Below, one piece after another: positions 1-7,490 of a stretch of 15,122 nucleotides of DNA; within the stretch, counting starts at the first letter, position 1, and each line of letters opens with the position of its first letter. The stretch is from JAICNR01 sp035699465. Its GTDB lineage: Bacteria > Gemmatimonadota > Gemmatimonadetes > JACCXV01 > JAHWKZ01. The translations under genes were made by a program, and so were the position numbers. The stretch covers positions 1 to 15,122 of the forward strand of contig DASSPT010000117.1 in the NCBI GenBank assembly GCA_035699465.1, read 5' to 3'. The notes under the pieces are model-generated. The model saw only the letters and a program-made list of their open reading frames with translations, was not told where the DNA came from and made no database searches.

Positions 1-468
1 GAGATGAAGATCGAGATCCTCGAGATCGGCGGGATCCCTGTATTCAACGCGGACCTGGAGGCCGAGGGCGATCCCGAGCCCGTCGCGGCGTTCAAGCGGG
101 CGGTCGGCGGCGCCGACGGTCTGCTGATCGCGACGCCCGAGTACAACCTCGGGGTTCCGGGCGTGACGAAGAACGTGATCGACTGGGCGAGCCGGCCGCC
201 ACGGAAGTCCGTGCTCGACGGAAAGCCCGTGGCGGTCATGGGCGCGACGCCGGGTATGGGCGGAACCGCGCGCGGCCAGAGCCAGCTCCGGCAGGCGTTC
301 GTGTTCACCAACTCGTACGCGATGCCCCAGCCGGAGGTACTGGTCCGGCGCGCATCCGAGATGTTCGACGCGGACGGGCGGCTGACCGACGAGGCCACGC
401 GGGAGCACCTGGCGAAGTTCCTGGTCGCGTTCGCGGCCTGGATCGAGCGGGTCGGGAGCGGTCATTGA
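1..468 (+). CDS. NADPH-dependent FMN reductase family protein, 5' truncated
   Basis: This is the C-terminal part of a flavodoxin-fold NAD(P)H-dependent FMN or quinone reductase, a cytosolic enzyme family that moves electrons from NAD(P)H through bound FMN to quinones, chromate, azo dyes or free flavin. The fragment shows the family signature 'LLIATPEYN' followed by 'GVPGVTKNVIDWASRPP', then the 'GKPVAVMGATPGMGGTARGQ' strand-loop and the 'QLRQAF' helix. The frame is open to the left edge. The N-terminal strand and its FMN-phosphate-binding loop, roughly 35 residues, are missing, so the ATG at position 4 is internal and not a real start. The stop (466-468) lies about 60 nt before the next gene, which is on the same strand. 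The family is confident; the electron acceptor cannot be told from sequence. Confidence 0.85.
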   Translation, partial: EMKIEILEIGGIPVFNADLEAEGDPEPVAAFKRAVGGADGLLIATPEYNLGVPGVTKNVIDWASRPPRKSVLDGKPVAVMGATPGMGGTARGQSQLRQAFVFTNSYAMPQPEVLVRRASEMFDADGRLTDEATREHLAKFLVAFAAWIERVGSGH

Positions 469-530
469 ACTCCGGTGCCGCTCGGACGTCTATCCCGAGC
501 CGCGAGAACCTCATGTCCGACAGGAGATCC

Positions 531-1199
531 ATGGCCCGAACGCTCTCCCTCGCTCCGCTGCTGGTCCTGATGGCAGCGGGATGGCTGTCGCTCTTCGCCT
601 CGCCCGCTGCCGCGCAGAGCGACTCGCCCGCCGCGCCCGGAGGGTCTGCGGCGGCGCTGCCCGCCGGGCTCGTCGAGTACGAGGTCGACCCCTCCCACAC
701 GCAGGTCATGTTCAAAGTTCGGCACATGGGGATCTCGACCGTGACGGGGAGGTTCAATCGCTTCGCGGGCACGTTCGCCTACGACCCCGAGAACCCGGCG
801 GCGTCCTGGCTCACGGCCACGATCGACGCGGCGAGCATCGACACGGACAACGAGAGGCGCGACAACCACCTGCGGTCCTCCGATTTCTTCGCCGCGGACT
901 CGTACCCGACCCTGACCTTCGAGAGCACCAGCGTGGAGCCGGCCGGGGACGGGCGGCTGAAGGTCGCCGGAGACCTGTCGATCCGGGGCGTGACGAAGCC
1001 CGTGGTGCTCGACGTCGTGCTCGAAGGCGCCGCGCTCGGCCAGGGCGGCAGGCCGATGACCGGCTGGACCGCGGAGACCACGGTCGATCGGATGGACTAC
1101 GGTCTGAAGTGGAACCGGCTTACGGAGGCCGGCGGCTGGGTCGTCGCGGACGAGGTCCGGATTCTCCTCGAGGTGGAGGCCAGGGCGACACAGCCCTAG
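531..1199 (+). CDS. Exported YceI-family protein
   Basis: This is a YceI-like lipocalin-type beta-barrel of about 222 residues. Family members are usually periplasmic and bind polyisoprenoids or other long lipids in the barrel. An N-terminal signal peptide is clear: a basic start, a hydrophobic core around residues 7-23, and an A-A-A/Q cleavage site after residue 28. The YceI domain spans about residues 48-220. Its hallmarks are 'YEVDPSHTQVMFKVRHMGIS' near the start, 'DNERRDNHLRSSDFF' in the middle, 'GDLSIRGVTKPVVLDV', and 'DRMDYGLKWN' near the end. I prefer the ATG at 531 because AGGAG sits at 522-526 and the signal peptide then has normal length. The in-frame ATG at 513 and a TTG at 465 (with GGAG at 455-458, overlapping the previous stop) are alternatives. 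The ligand is unknown. Confidence 0.9.
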   Translation: MARTLSLAPLLVLMAAGWLSLFASPAAAQSDSPAAPGGSAAALPAGLVEYEVDPSHTQVMFKVRHMGISTVTGRFNRFAGTFAYDPENPAASWLTATIDAASIDTDNERRDNHLRSSDFFAADSYPTLTFESTSVEPAGDGRLKVAGDLSIRGVTKPVVLDVVLEGAALGQGGRPMTGWTAETTVDRMDYGLKWNRLTEAGGWVVADEVRILLEVEARATQP

Positions 1200-1232
1200 C
1201 CATTCCTCTCCAGACTGGTTACCATCGCCCGG

Positions 1233-3137
1233 ATGGTGATCGACCAATCGGGGCCGCCTGGCGATCCCCATCCCTCTCCCGAAAGCCCCAAGGCCCTGGC
1301 GCTGTTGGCGCTGACCGCGCTCGGCGTCGTCTACGGCGACATCGGCACCAGCCCCCTCTACGCTCTCCGCCAGAGCTTTTATGGGCCGCACCGCGTTCCC
1401 GTCAACGAAGCCAACGTTCTCGGCATCCTATCGCTCGTCTTCTGGACGCTCACGATCGTCGTCACCCTCAAGTACCTCGTGTACGTGATCCGGGCCGACA
1501 ACCGCGGGGAGGGCGGGATCCTGGCTTTGACCGCGCTCGTTCGGAGCCAGGTCAGGGGGCGCGTGCACTGGTTCGTGGTCACGCTCGGGCTGTTCGGCGC
1601 CGCGCTGCTCTACGGCGACGGGATGATCACGCCCGCGATCTCCGTACTGGGCGCCGTCGAGGGCCTGGAAGTCGCGGCTCCCGCCCTGACCGACTGGATC
1701 GTGCCGATCACGGTCCTGATCCTGATCGGTATGTTCGCGGTCCAGCGCTTCGGGACGGCGACGGTGGGGGCGGTTTTCGGACCGGTGATGATCCTCTGGT
1801 TCGTCACGCTGACCCTCCTGGGAATCGGGGGGATCCTGAGAGAGCCGGGCGTCATCGCGGCCGTCAACCCCGCGCACGCAGTTCGCTTTTTCGCCATCAA
1901 TGGCTACGAGGGCTTCCTCGTGCTGGGCGCCGTGTTCCTGGTAGCGACCGGCGGGGAGACCCTGTATGCCGACCTCGGCCACTTCGGCGCCAGGCCGATC
2001 CGGCTCAACTGGTTCGGGCTCGTCGGACCGGCGCTGCTCTTCAATTACTTCGGCCAGGGCGCGCTCGTCCTATCGAACCCGGATGCGGCGCAGAATCCGT
2101 TCTACCGGCTCGCCCCCGAGTGGGGCCTCTATCCGCTCCTCTTCCTGGCCACCCTGGCGGCGATCATCGCCTCCCAGGCCGTCATCTCCGGCGCGTTCTC
2201 CCTGACCCGGCAGGCGGTGCAGCTCGGGTACCTGCCCCGCATGGCGATCGTCCATACGTCGGCCCGCAAGATCGGCCAGATCTACATCCCGGCTGTGAAC
2301 CGGGCGCTAATGGTGGCGACGATCGCGATCGTCATCGGGTTCGGCTCATCGACCAACCTGGCGAGCGCGTATGGGGTGGCGGTGACGACCACCATGGTGA
2401 TCACGACGCTGCTCGCGTTCTTCGTGGCGCGGAGGATCTGGGGCTGGAAGCTCCTGGTCGCCGCAGTGGTGACGGGCGGATTCCTGGTCATCGACCTCAC
2501 GTTTTTCGGCGCCAACATCATCAAGGTCGCGCAGGGGGGCTGGCTGCCGCTCACGGTCGCGGCCTTGATCCTGGGCGTCATGACGACGTGGCAAAAGGGC
2601 CGGATGCTCCTCATGGAGCGGGGCGCGACCGGCCTCACCGTCGAGGACCTGATCGCGGACATCGGGCGGAGCTCGGTGGCGCGCGTTCCCGGCGCCGCCA
2701 TCTTCCTCTATGCCGACCCGACGCAGATTCCCACCGCGCTCCTCCACAATCTCAAGCACAACAAAGTGCTCCACTCGCAGAACGTGTTTCTGACGGTGGC
2801 GAACGAAGAGATCCCCTCCGTCCCCGACGAGGAGCGGGTCACCGTCGAAGACCTGGGCGGTGACTTCCACCGTATCGTCGCGCGCTATGGTTTCATGGAG
2901 GACGCGGACGTGCCGCGGATCCTCGAGGAAGCGAAGAAGCGCGGGCTGGAACTCGCGCACGGAATGCCGACCTACATGCTGAGCCGGAACACGGTCATTC
3001 CCTCGCGAGACCCCGCCATGGCGCGCTGGCGGGAGCGCCTGTTCATCTTCCTGAACGGAAACGCGCTCCGCCCGACCCAGTTCTTCCGCATCCCGCCCAA
3101 CCAGGTGGTCGAGATCGGCCGGCAGGTGTCGCTGTAG
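1233..3137 (+). CDS. kup: Kup-type low-affinity potassium uptake transporter
   Basis: This inner-membrane K+/H+ symporter of the KUP/HAK/KT family has 634 residues, the normal family length. The diagnostic first-helix motif 'GVVYGDIGTSPLYALR' lies at residues 31-46; its Asp36 corresponds to the Asp implicated in K+ coupling in characterised members. 'LYGDGMITPAISVLGAVEGLE' motifs follow in helix 3, and 'YADLGHFG' and 'SQAVISGAFSLTRQAVQLG' lie further on. About twelve hydrophobic segments reach to around residue 460. The remaining ~170 residues form the soluble C-terminal domain, ending in a stretch like 'FFRIPPNQVVEIGRQVSL'. Only 33 nt separate it from the YceI gene, and the next gene begins 6 nt after its stop, so it is probably co-transcribed with the GT51 gene. 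I see no riboswitch in the short upstream gap. Confidence 0.97.
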   Translation: MVIDQSGPPGDPHPSPESPKALALLALTALGVVYGDIGTSPLYALRQSFYGPHRVPVNEANVLGILSLVFWTLTIVVTLKYLVYVIRADNRGEGGILALTALVRSQVRGRVHWFVVTLGLFGAALLYGDGMITPAISVLGAVEGLEVAAPALTDWIVPITVLILIGMFAVQRFGTATVGAVFGPVMILWFVTLTLLGIGGILREPGVIAAVNPAHAVRFFAINGYEGFLVLGAVFLVATGGETLYADLGHFGARPIRLNWFGLVGPALLFNYFGQGALVLSNPDAAQNPFYRLAPEWGLYPLLFLATLAAIIASQAVISGAFSLTRQAVQLGYLPRMAIVHTSARKIGQIYIPAVNRALMVATIAIVIGFGSSTNLASAYGVAVTTTMVITTLLAFFVARRIWGWKLLVAAVVTGGFLVIDLTFFGANIIKVAQGGWLPLTVAALILGVMTTWQKGRMLLMERGATGLTVEDLIADIGRSSVARVPGAAIFLYADPTQIPTALLHNLKHNKVLHSQNVFLTVANEEIPSVPDEERVTVEDLGGDFHRIVARYGFMEDADVPRILEEAKKRGLELAHGMPTYMLSRNTVIPSRDPAMARWRERLFIFLNGNALRPTQFFRIPPNQVVEIGRQVSL

Positions 3138-3143
3138 GACCCA

Positions 3144-3830
3144 GTGCGGCGAGCGGCGATCCTCATGACGGCCCTTGGCGCGGCGGCCCTGAGCGGCGCG
3201 CTCGTCTGGATGGTCTGGCTCTGGTGGCGGACGCCGGGAATGGTCCACCGCGCGGAAGAGGAGGTGGCGGACCCGTTGGCTCCCGGCGACCTCCCCCCAA
3301 GTCGTATCGCGGACCTCCTCGCGGTCGAGGATCCGGGGTTCTTCGCCCATCCGGGGATCGACGTGTCCACTCCCGGAGCGGGTTGGACGACGATCACCCA
3401 GGGGCTCGCCAAGGACCTCTACTTCGACGCCTTCCACCCCGGCCCCCTCGCCAAGATCGAGCAATCGCTCGCCGCCCTGGTCCTCGACGCGAGGGTCTCC
3501 AAGGAGCGCCAGCTCGCGCTCTTTCTCGGCAGCGCCTATCTGGGGGAGACCGACGAAGGGGCGGTGAACGGGTTCGCTACGGCCGCCCGCGCGTGGCTGG
3601 GAAAGGACGTCCGCGAGCTCGAGCGGCGGGAGTTCCTGTCGCTGGTGGCGATGGCGATCGGGCCCAACGCGTACGGAGTCGCGAGCCGGCCGGCGCAGAA
3701 CGCCGAGCGGGTGGCGCGAATCGAGCGGCTTCTGGCTGGCAAGTGCCGGCCCGCCGGGTGGCGAGACGTCACCTACGAGCGTTGCGCTACGGCACGCCCG
3801 GCTTCCGCTCCGGCGGCAGGGGGATCCTGA
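3144..3830 (+). CDS. Divergent monofunctional GT51 peptidoglycan glycosyltransferase
   Basis: This is a probable membrane-anchored glycosyltransferase of family GT51, the fold that polymerises lipid II into glycan strands. It has 228 residues, one transmembrane helix at about residues 9-28, then a lone GT51 domain with no penicillin-binding transpeptidase domain. Visible motifs are 'AVEDPGFFAHPGID' (the EDxxFxxHxG box, candidate catalytic Glu62), 'TTITQGLAKDLYF' (residues 82-94), 'KIEQSLAALVLDARVSKERQL' (second candidate Glu106) and 'LGSAYLG'. It departs from the consensus: the second Gln of TITQQ is Gly, the box after the second Glu reads LD instead of LE, and the C-terminal part is short. 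It may be an MtgA-like enzyme or a specialised one. The start is GTG at 3144, 6 nt after the kup stop. The last 44 nt overlap a gene on the opposite strand. Confidence 0.8.
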   Translation: MRRAAILMTALGAAALSGALVWMVWLWWRTPGMVHRAEEEVADPLAPGDLPPSRIADLLAVEDPGFFAHPGIDVSTPGAGWTTITQGLAKDLYFDAFHPGPLAKIEQSLAALVLDARVSKERQLALFLGSAYLGETDEGAVNGFATAARAWLGKDVRELERREFLSLVAMAIGPNAYGVASRPAQNAERVARIERLLAGKCRPAGWRDVTYERCATARPASAPAAGGS

Positions 3831-4275
3831 GGGGCAGGCCGGGGGCCGCGAGCCACACGACGGCCACCGGCCGCGCGCCCGCCGCGATCCGGAAGAAGGC
3901 CCAGCCGTTGGCGCCCTCGAACGAGGCGAGGCTCATCGGGCGGAGCTCGGACTCGACCCCCACGACGACCCGCGGCCAGTAGGTGCCGTCGGCGTCCTCG
4001 AGCTGGAGATCGCGGGGATCGAATCGACGGTAGGCGCCGGCGTCGTTCACCACCCGCAGGAGAAACGTGTCGAGCCGCGGCCCGGGCGCGGGCTCGATCC
4101 CCCAGCCCAGCCACCAACCTCCGACCTCGATCGACATGCCGTCGTAGTACGCCGTCCGCTCGCGAACGGAGCCCAGCGCGGGCCCGTCCGAAGCCGGTCC
4201 GACAGGCTCGCCGCAAGCGAGGTAGCCGGCGAGCAGGGCCAGCGTCAGCGAGCGTCGGGAAGTGCGCGCGGCCAC
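3787..4275 (-). CDS. Exported Ig-like protein, possible lipoprotein (DUF4352-like)
   Basis: This is a small exported protein of 162 residues with no known function. A basic N-terminus and hydrophobic stretch (residues 8-20) end at Cys21 in 'GYLAC/GE'. That resembles a lipobox but has Tyr at the -3 position, so lipidation is possible, not certain. The mature part looks like a beta-sandwich of the DUF4352/telokin-like kind: a 'LRVVNDAG' strand, 'FDPRDLQLEDADGTYWP', then a late 'GANGWAFFRIAAGARPV' strand. The ordering matches that family from memory, without an alignment. It starts with GTG at 4275 and no clear ribosome binding site. It is divergent from the 4323 gene (47 nt between starts) and overlaps the GT51 gene tail-to-tail at 3787-3830. 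Confidence 0.65.
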   Translation of the reverse strand: MAARTSRRSLTLALLAGYLACGEPVGPASDGPALGSVRERTAYYDGMSIEVGGWWLGWGIEPAPGPRLDTFLLRVVNDAGAYRRFDPRDLQLEDADGTYWPRVVVGVESELRPMSLASFEGANGWAFFRIAAGARPVAVVWLAAPGLPLRIPLPPERKPGVP

Positions 4276-4322
4276 AAAGGAAAGGGTAGCGCCGGTTCGG
4301 AATCGTCGCCACGTTTCGGGCT

Positions 4323-4688
4323 ATGGCCGAAGAGAGCCCGATCCACGCCGACCCGAGCGCGCCGATCTTCGTCGAGGTGGCGGGGGAGACCCCGCACGTG
4401 CTCGCGTACCGGCTCTGGACGAAGGCGCCGGGGGAGGACCGCTGGACCGTGGCCGCTGAGGGCCACTCCGAGGACGGCGTCCCCGACGCGCACGCGATCG
4501 GCCCGCTGGCGCTGGGAACCCTGGTCGCGTGGTGGCTGGGCGTCGGCGGACCTCCGGACTCGTGGTTTCGCGCCGCCATTCGCTTCCAGCAGGGGGGAAA
4601 GGGTCTCGAGGGTGGCGAGCGGCGCGTGAGGGGCCGCACCGGTAGCCGTGGCGGCGCCGTGCGGAGCGGCGAGGCGCGGATCGCGTGA
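4323..4688 (+). CDS. Hypothetical protein, predicted beta-rich
   Basis: I do not recognise this 121-residue protein. It lacks a signal peptide and transmembrane segment, so it is probably cytosolic. The first ~85 residues alternate short hydrophobic strands with polar loops ('PIFVEVAGETPHVLAYRLW', 'DRWTVAAEGH', 'GTLVAWWLGVGG', 'WFRAAIRFQQGG'), as in a small beta-sandwich. The last 25 residues are Gly/Arg-rich. Third codon positions are strongly G/C, which supports real coding. Its TGA overlaps the ATG of the next gene (TGATG, 4686-4690), so the two are probably translated together. The function of neither is known. Confidence 0.6.
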   Translation: MAEESPIHADPSAPIFVEVAGETPHVLAYRLWTKAPGEDRWTVAAEGHSEDGVPDAHAIGPLALGTLVAWWLGVGGPPDSWFRAAIRFQQGGKGLEGGERRVRGRTGSRGGAVRSGEARIA

Positions 4689-5800
4689 TGCGCGGGAACC
4701 CGGTACGCCACGGCCTGCGCTCGTCTGCCTTCGGCGGGCGCGTCCTCCTTGCCGCGTGCCTCCTGTCGCCGACCGGCCTCCTCGCGCAGGACGAGACGCC
4801 GGAGCTCCTGACCGCCGTGCCCGAGACGCCCGCGCTCGCTTTCCTCGACGCGACGACCGCCCGTGTGCTCCGACCCGGGTCGGTGCGCGACTTCGCGCTC
4901 GCGCTCCTGTCCGGCACCGGCGACTCCGGGACGGCGCTCCACGGCTTCGCGGTCGAGACGACTCCCTGGTTCCTCGTTCCGGGCGTCGCGATCGACGGCC
5001 GGAGCTACATGGAGAGCCGGCTCGCCTTCCTCCTCGCCAACGCGCAGCTGTCGATCGGGACGGCACGCTCCGAGGGCGACCAGGCGGACGCGGCCGACAC
5101 CGATCTCGCCGTGGGCCTCCGTCTCACGCTCGCCGACCGCGGCGATCCGCTGCGCTCGGGAGAGTTCCGCCGCGGGCTCGCCGACGCGCTTCTCGACTGC
5201 GCCCCCGCTCAGCCGGACGCGACCCCGAGCGACGCGTGCGTGAGCCGGGAGACCGCGGCAGCGTGGGAGGGGTGGACCGCGGACCACTGGAACGCCGCCA
5301 GACTCGCGGTCGCCGCCGCGTGGGGCGTCCGGCTCGAAGCGTCCGAGCTCGACGAGCGCGAGTATGCGGGCTGGGGCGCATGGGCGGTCGGCGCGCTTCC
5401 GCTCGGCCGTCGGGGCCAGCTGATAGCGCAGATCGCGCGGGAAGATCGCCCCGAGCTCGGCCTCGTGCCGGGATTCACCGACTGGTCGTTGGGCGCCCGC
5501 GCGCTCGTGGGAAGCGCGAAGATCAACGGGTTCCTGGAGTACCTGGATCTCTCACGCGAGATCGACGGTCCCGACGTCCCCGAAGGCGCACAGCCGCCGG
5601 ATCTCGAGCGAGACAGCGGTCTCTGGTCGGCGGGGGTCGAGGCTCGCGTCGCGGAGGGCCTGTGGGCCGCGGCCGGCATCGGCACCCGCGTCTCCGCAAT
5701 TCTCGAAGACGCGGAGAAGACGTTCGTCCTGCTCGGCCTTCGGTGGGGTGTCTCGAGCGCCGCGCGGATGGACGCCCTGCGGACCGGGGCAAGCCCGTAA
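4688..5800 (+). CDS. Exported, probably outer-membrane-associated protein of unknown function
   Basis: This 370-residue protein has an N-terminal signal peptide: Arg at positions 2, 7, 11 and 18, a hydrophobic core at 19-32, and cleavage after 'GLLA' at residue 33. The mature start contains 'TPALAFLDATTARVLRPGS' and 'VRDFALALLSG'. From memory this resembles exported proteins of Bacteroidota and Gemmatimonadota that begin with a similar 'P-A-F-x-x-L ... RPGS' block. The middle and end alternate strand-like segments ('YMESRLAFLLANAQLSIGTA', 'TDLAVGLRLTLAD', 'GLWSAGVEARVAEGLWAAAG', 'TFVLLGLRWGV') typical of an outer-membrane beta-barrel. The two cysteines near residue 170-180 ('DCAPAQPDATPSDAC') could form a disulphide in a surface loop. 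The start codon overlaps the preceding stop as TGATG; a GTG at 4685 is the only nearby alternative. No enzymatic motif is visible. Confidence 0.65.
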   Translation: MRGNPVRHGLRSSAFGGRVLLAACLLSPTGLLAQDETPELLTAVPETPALAFLDATTARVLRPGSVRDFALALLSGTGDSGTALHGFAVETTPWFLVPGVAIDGRSYMESRLAFLLANAQLSIGTARSEGDQADAADTDLAVGLRLTLADRGDPLRSGEFRRGLADALLDCAPAQPDATPSDACVSRETAAAWEGWTADHWNAARLAVAAAWGVRLEASELDEREYAGWGAWAVGALPLGRRGQLIAQIAREDRPELGLVPGFTDWSLGARALVGSAKINGFLEYLDLSREIDGPDVPEGAQPPDLERDSGLWSAGVEARVAEGLWAAAGIGTRVSAILEDAEKTFVLLGLRWGVSSAARMDALRTGASP

Positions 5801-5881
5801 TCGCTTCCGGCGCCCTACGGGCCGACGTCACCCAGCGAACAGACGCGACCGTCCACCTTCGGTAAAGTCTAAGAAGACGAA

Positions 5882-5905
5882 GCGCATCTCCGTGCACCGA
5901 TGCGC
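5882..5905. repeat. Inverted repeat, 7-bp perfect arms
   Basis: GCGCATC (5882-5888) and its exact reverse complement GATGCGC (5899-5905) flank a 10-nt spacer, in the gap between the 4688-5800 gene and the 5952 gene. A five-T run begins at 5923, too far from the stem for a classical intrinsic terminator. It may be an operator or a weak terminator; nothing distinguishes these. Confidence 0.35.
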
Positions 5906-5951
5906 CGATACGCCCAAACAAATTTTTCCGCATGCCCAAGGTCATCGACCG

Positions 5952-6350
5952 ATGGATACTACCCTGTGCAACATCCGAAGGAATGCGGTGGTGCAGGTCA
6001 CGAAGCCCCCGCAGAGCTCGTGGCGATTCCACTGGCATGAGCTGTTCCCGATCGCGCGCACGCGGGAAGGGAGCGACGCGGAGGCTTTCTACCTGCCGGC
6101 CGTCGAGCCGGGACTCGCGCGGCATGCGCTGTGTCTGCGCCTGAGGGAAGCCCTGGTCGAGCTCCAGCCGCGGGTGGGTTCCTCGGTGGTCGTGGAGGGA
6201 TATGTGGTCCAGGTGCTCGAGGACGGCGGCGATTTCCTGCCGCCGACCCTGGACGACGACCTCGACGCCTTCATCGTTTCGATCGTCCCCGGCGCCAGGC
6301 GTGGCCCGCAACCGTCGATGGAGACCCCACCCCTGTCGATGAGCGCCTGA
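5952..6350 (+). CDS. Hypothetical protein
   Basis: This is an unrecognised 132-residue protein. From about residue 20 it reads as a compact mixed alpha/beta domain: 'SSWRFHWHELFPIARTREG', then 'AEAFYLPAVEPGLARHALCL', then an amphipathic helix around 'LREALVELQ', and a strand pair 'GSSVVVEGYVVQVLEDGGDF'. It ends with an acidic 'LDDDLDAFIVSIVPG'. It has no signal peptide or membrane segment. Third-position G/C bias is clear from about 6000 onward, so coding is likely. The frame is open further upstream, but that part is compositionally unlike coding sequence and AT-richer, so I take the ATG at 5952; no good ribosome binding site supports it. It is convergent with the VOC gene, leaving 7 nt between them. 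Confidence 0.55.
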   Translation: MDTTLCNIRRNAVVQVTKPPQSSWRFHWHELFPIARTREGSDAEAFYLPAVEPGLARHALCLRLREALVELQPRVGSSVVVEGYVVQVLEDGGDFLPPTLDDDLDAFIVSIVPGARRGPQPSMETPPLSMSA

Positions 6351-6357
6351 GGGCCGC

Positions 6358-6744
6358 CTAGCCCTCCCCTGCCGCGCCGAACTGCGCGAAGCCCACCACG
6401 TTGCCGCCGGGCTCGCGGACGAAGATCTCCTCGGCCCCGTAGAACGTCCTCCTGCGCGCGACCAGCAGCTCGTAATCCGCGACCGCCTCCTCGATCGCGG
6501 CCAGATCCTCGACCTCGAGGAACAGGACCGATCCTCCCGGCGGCGGAACCGTCGCGGGGACGTCGGCCTCCATGCTCGCGATCGTCTGCATCATGACCTC
6601 GTTTCCGTCCTTCTCGAGGATCACGAAACCGAGCGCGTGGTCATGGGGGACCTCGACGGTCTTCGTGAACCCCAGGGCGTCCACCCAGAAAGGGAGCGAC
6701 GGCTCGATCGCCTCCACGACGAGGATGGGGGTCAGCTTCTTCAT
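6358..6744 (-). CDS. VOC-fold (glyoxalase/bleomycin-resistance-like) protein
   Basis: This is a single-domain vicinal-oxygen-chelate protein of 128 residues, probably cytosolic and dimeric. The two beta-alpha-beta-beta-beta modules are visible. Module one is 'LTPILVVEAIEPSLPFWVDALGF' followed by 'LGFVILEKDGNEVMMQ'; module two is 'GGSVLFLEVEDLAAIEEAVA' followed by 'AEEIFVREPGGNVVGFAQFG'. The usual first metal ligand (His or Gln at the start of strand one) is replaced by Thr/Pro, and the usual terminal 'GNxxEL' Glu is replaced by 'GNVVGF'. A substrate-binding or non-metal role is therefore as likely as an enzyme. The start is ATG at 6744, followed upstream by the 199-nt divergent gap to the sigma factor gene. 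Confidence 0.85.
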   Translation of the reverse strand: MKKLTPILVVEAIEPSLPFWVDALGFTKTVEVPHDHALGFVILEKDGNEVMMQTIASMEADVPATVPPPGGSVLFLEVEDLAAIEEAVADYELLVARRRTFYGAEEIFVREPGGNVVGFAQFGAAGEG

Positions 6745-6943
6745 CGGATCCGTCCGATCGCGAGATTGGCAGGAAGCACGAGCACCGGGGCGCGGCGGAG
6801 TCTTCCTCTCGGCCTAAGCGGCTGGTGCGTCGAGACTTCTACATCGTCCACCGTCTTCCGGGTATAGTCAAGGGCAACGGTTGGCGGGCGGCTCGTGTCC
6901 AACGGGTCGAGAATGAGGACCGGAGACCGGTACCGGGAGGCGG

Positions 6944-7486
6944 GTGAGCGAGCGGGAACTGATCGAGCGCGCGCGGAGGGCGGACCCCGCCGCGGAACGG
7001 GAGATCTACGACGCGCACGTCGACAGGGTCTTCCGACTGGCGTACCGGATGTGCGGACGCGGCGACCTGGCCGAGGACTTCACCCAGGAGACGTTCGTCA
7101 AGGCCTTCGGCGCCCTCGGCGACTTCCGCGGCGAGTCGTCCCTGTCGACCTGGCTGCACTCGATCGCGACCCGCGTGGTGCTGAACGGGCTGCGGTCGGT
7201 CAAACGCCACGAGACGCGCGCCGAGCCGCTCGAGGCGGCCGATCGAGAAGGGTCGACCGCGGAGCCGCCCGACCCGGACCTGAAGAGCCGGCTGACCGCC
7301 GCGCTCGACGGGCTCGAGGATCACTACCGTATCGTGGTCGTCATGCACGACCTGGAGGGCTACACGCACGACGAGATCGGGGCCGCGCTCGGCATCGCGG
7401 AGGGATCGTCCAAGGCGCGCCTCTCGCGGGCGCGCGCGATGCTGCGCGAGGAGCTGGCTCCATACGCGATGGAATGGATGGGATGA
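6944..7486 (+). CDS. ECF-type RNA polymerase sigma factor
   Basis: This 180-residue extracytoplasmic-function sigma factor redirects RNA polymerase to a small regulon, normally in response to envelope stress. The sigma-2 domain spans about residues 10-90, with the core-binding box 'DLAEDFTQETFVKAF' (41-55) and the DNA-melting segment 'SSLSTWLHSIATRVVLNGLR'. After a short acidic linker, the sigma-4 helix-turn-helix spans about 118-170: 'LEDHYRIVVVMHDLEGYTHD', then 'EIGAALGIAEGSSKARLSRA'. No extra C-terminal domain is present. The start is GTG at 6944 with GGGAGG at 6935-6940, closely spaced. A TATAGT at 6863-6868 is a possible -10 for the operon, but no convincing -35 accompanies it. The anti-sigma-like gene follows after 4 nt, so the pair is almost certainly co-expressed. 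Confidence 0.95.
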   Translation: MSERELIERARRADPAAEREIYDAHVDRVFRLAYRMCGRGDLAEDFTQETFVKAFGALGDFRGESSLSTWLHSIATRVVLNGLRSVKRHETRAEPLEAADREGSTAEPPDPDLKSRLTAALDGLEDHYRIVVVMHDLEGYTHDEIGAALGIAEGSSKARLSRARAMLREELAPYAMEWMG

Positions 7487-7490
7487 ACCG

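Noticed and set aside
581..2863. A 760-codon open frame on the plus strand across the YceI and kup genes
   Set aside because: It is Arg/Gly/Ala-rich with no recognisable domain and lies out of frame over two confidently identified genes; such frames are expected in high-GC DNA.
2346..3464. A 372-codon open frame on the minus strand across kup and GT51
   Set aside because: It is antisense to clear genes, its composition is Arg/Glu/His-rich without hydrophobic pattern, and it has no family motif.
3773..5287. A 504-codon minus-strand open frame
   Set aside because: It is low-complexity Arg/Ala/Pro sequence shadowing three better-supported genes.
6838..6868. TCTACA ... TATAGT as a sigma-70 promoter for the sigma-factor operon
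   Set aside because: The -35 matches at four positions only and the spacer is 19 nt; the TATAGT alone is noted in the gene entry.
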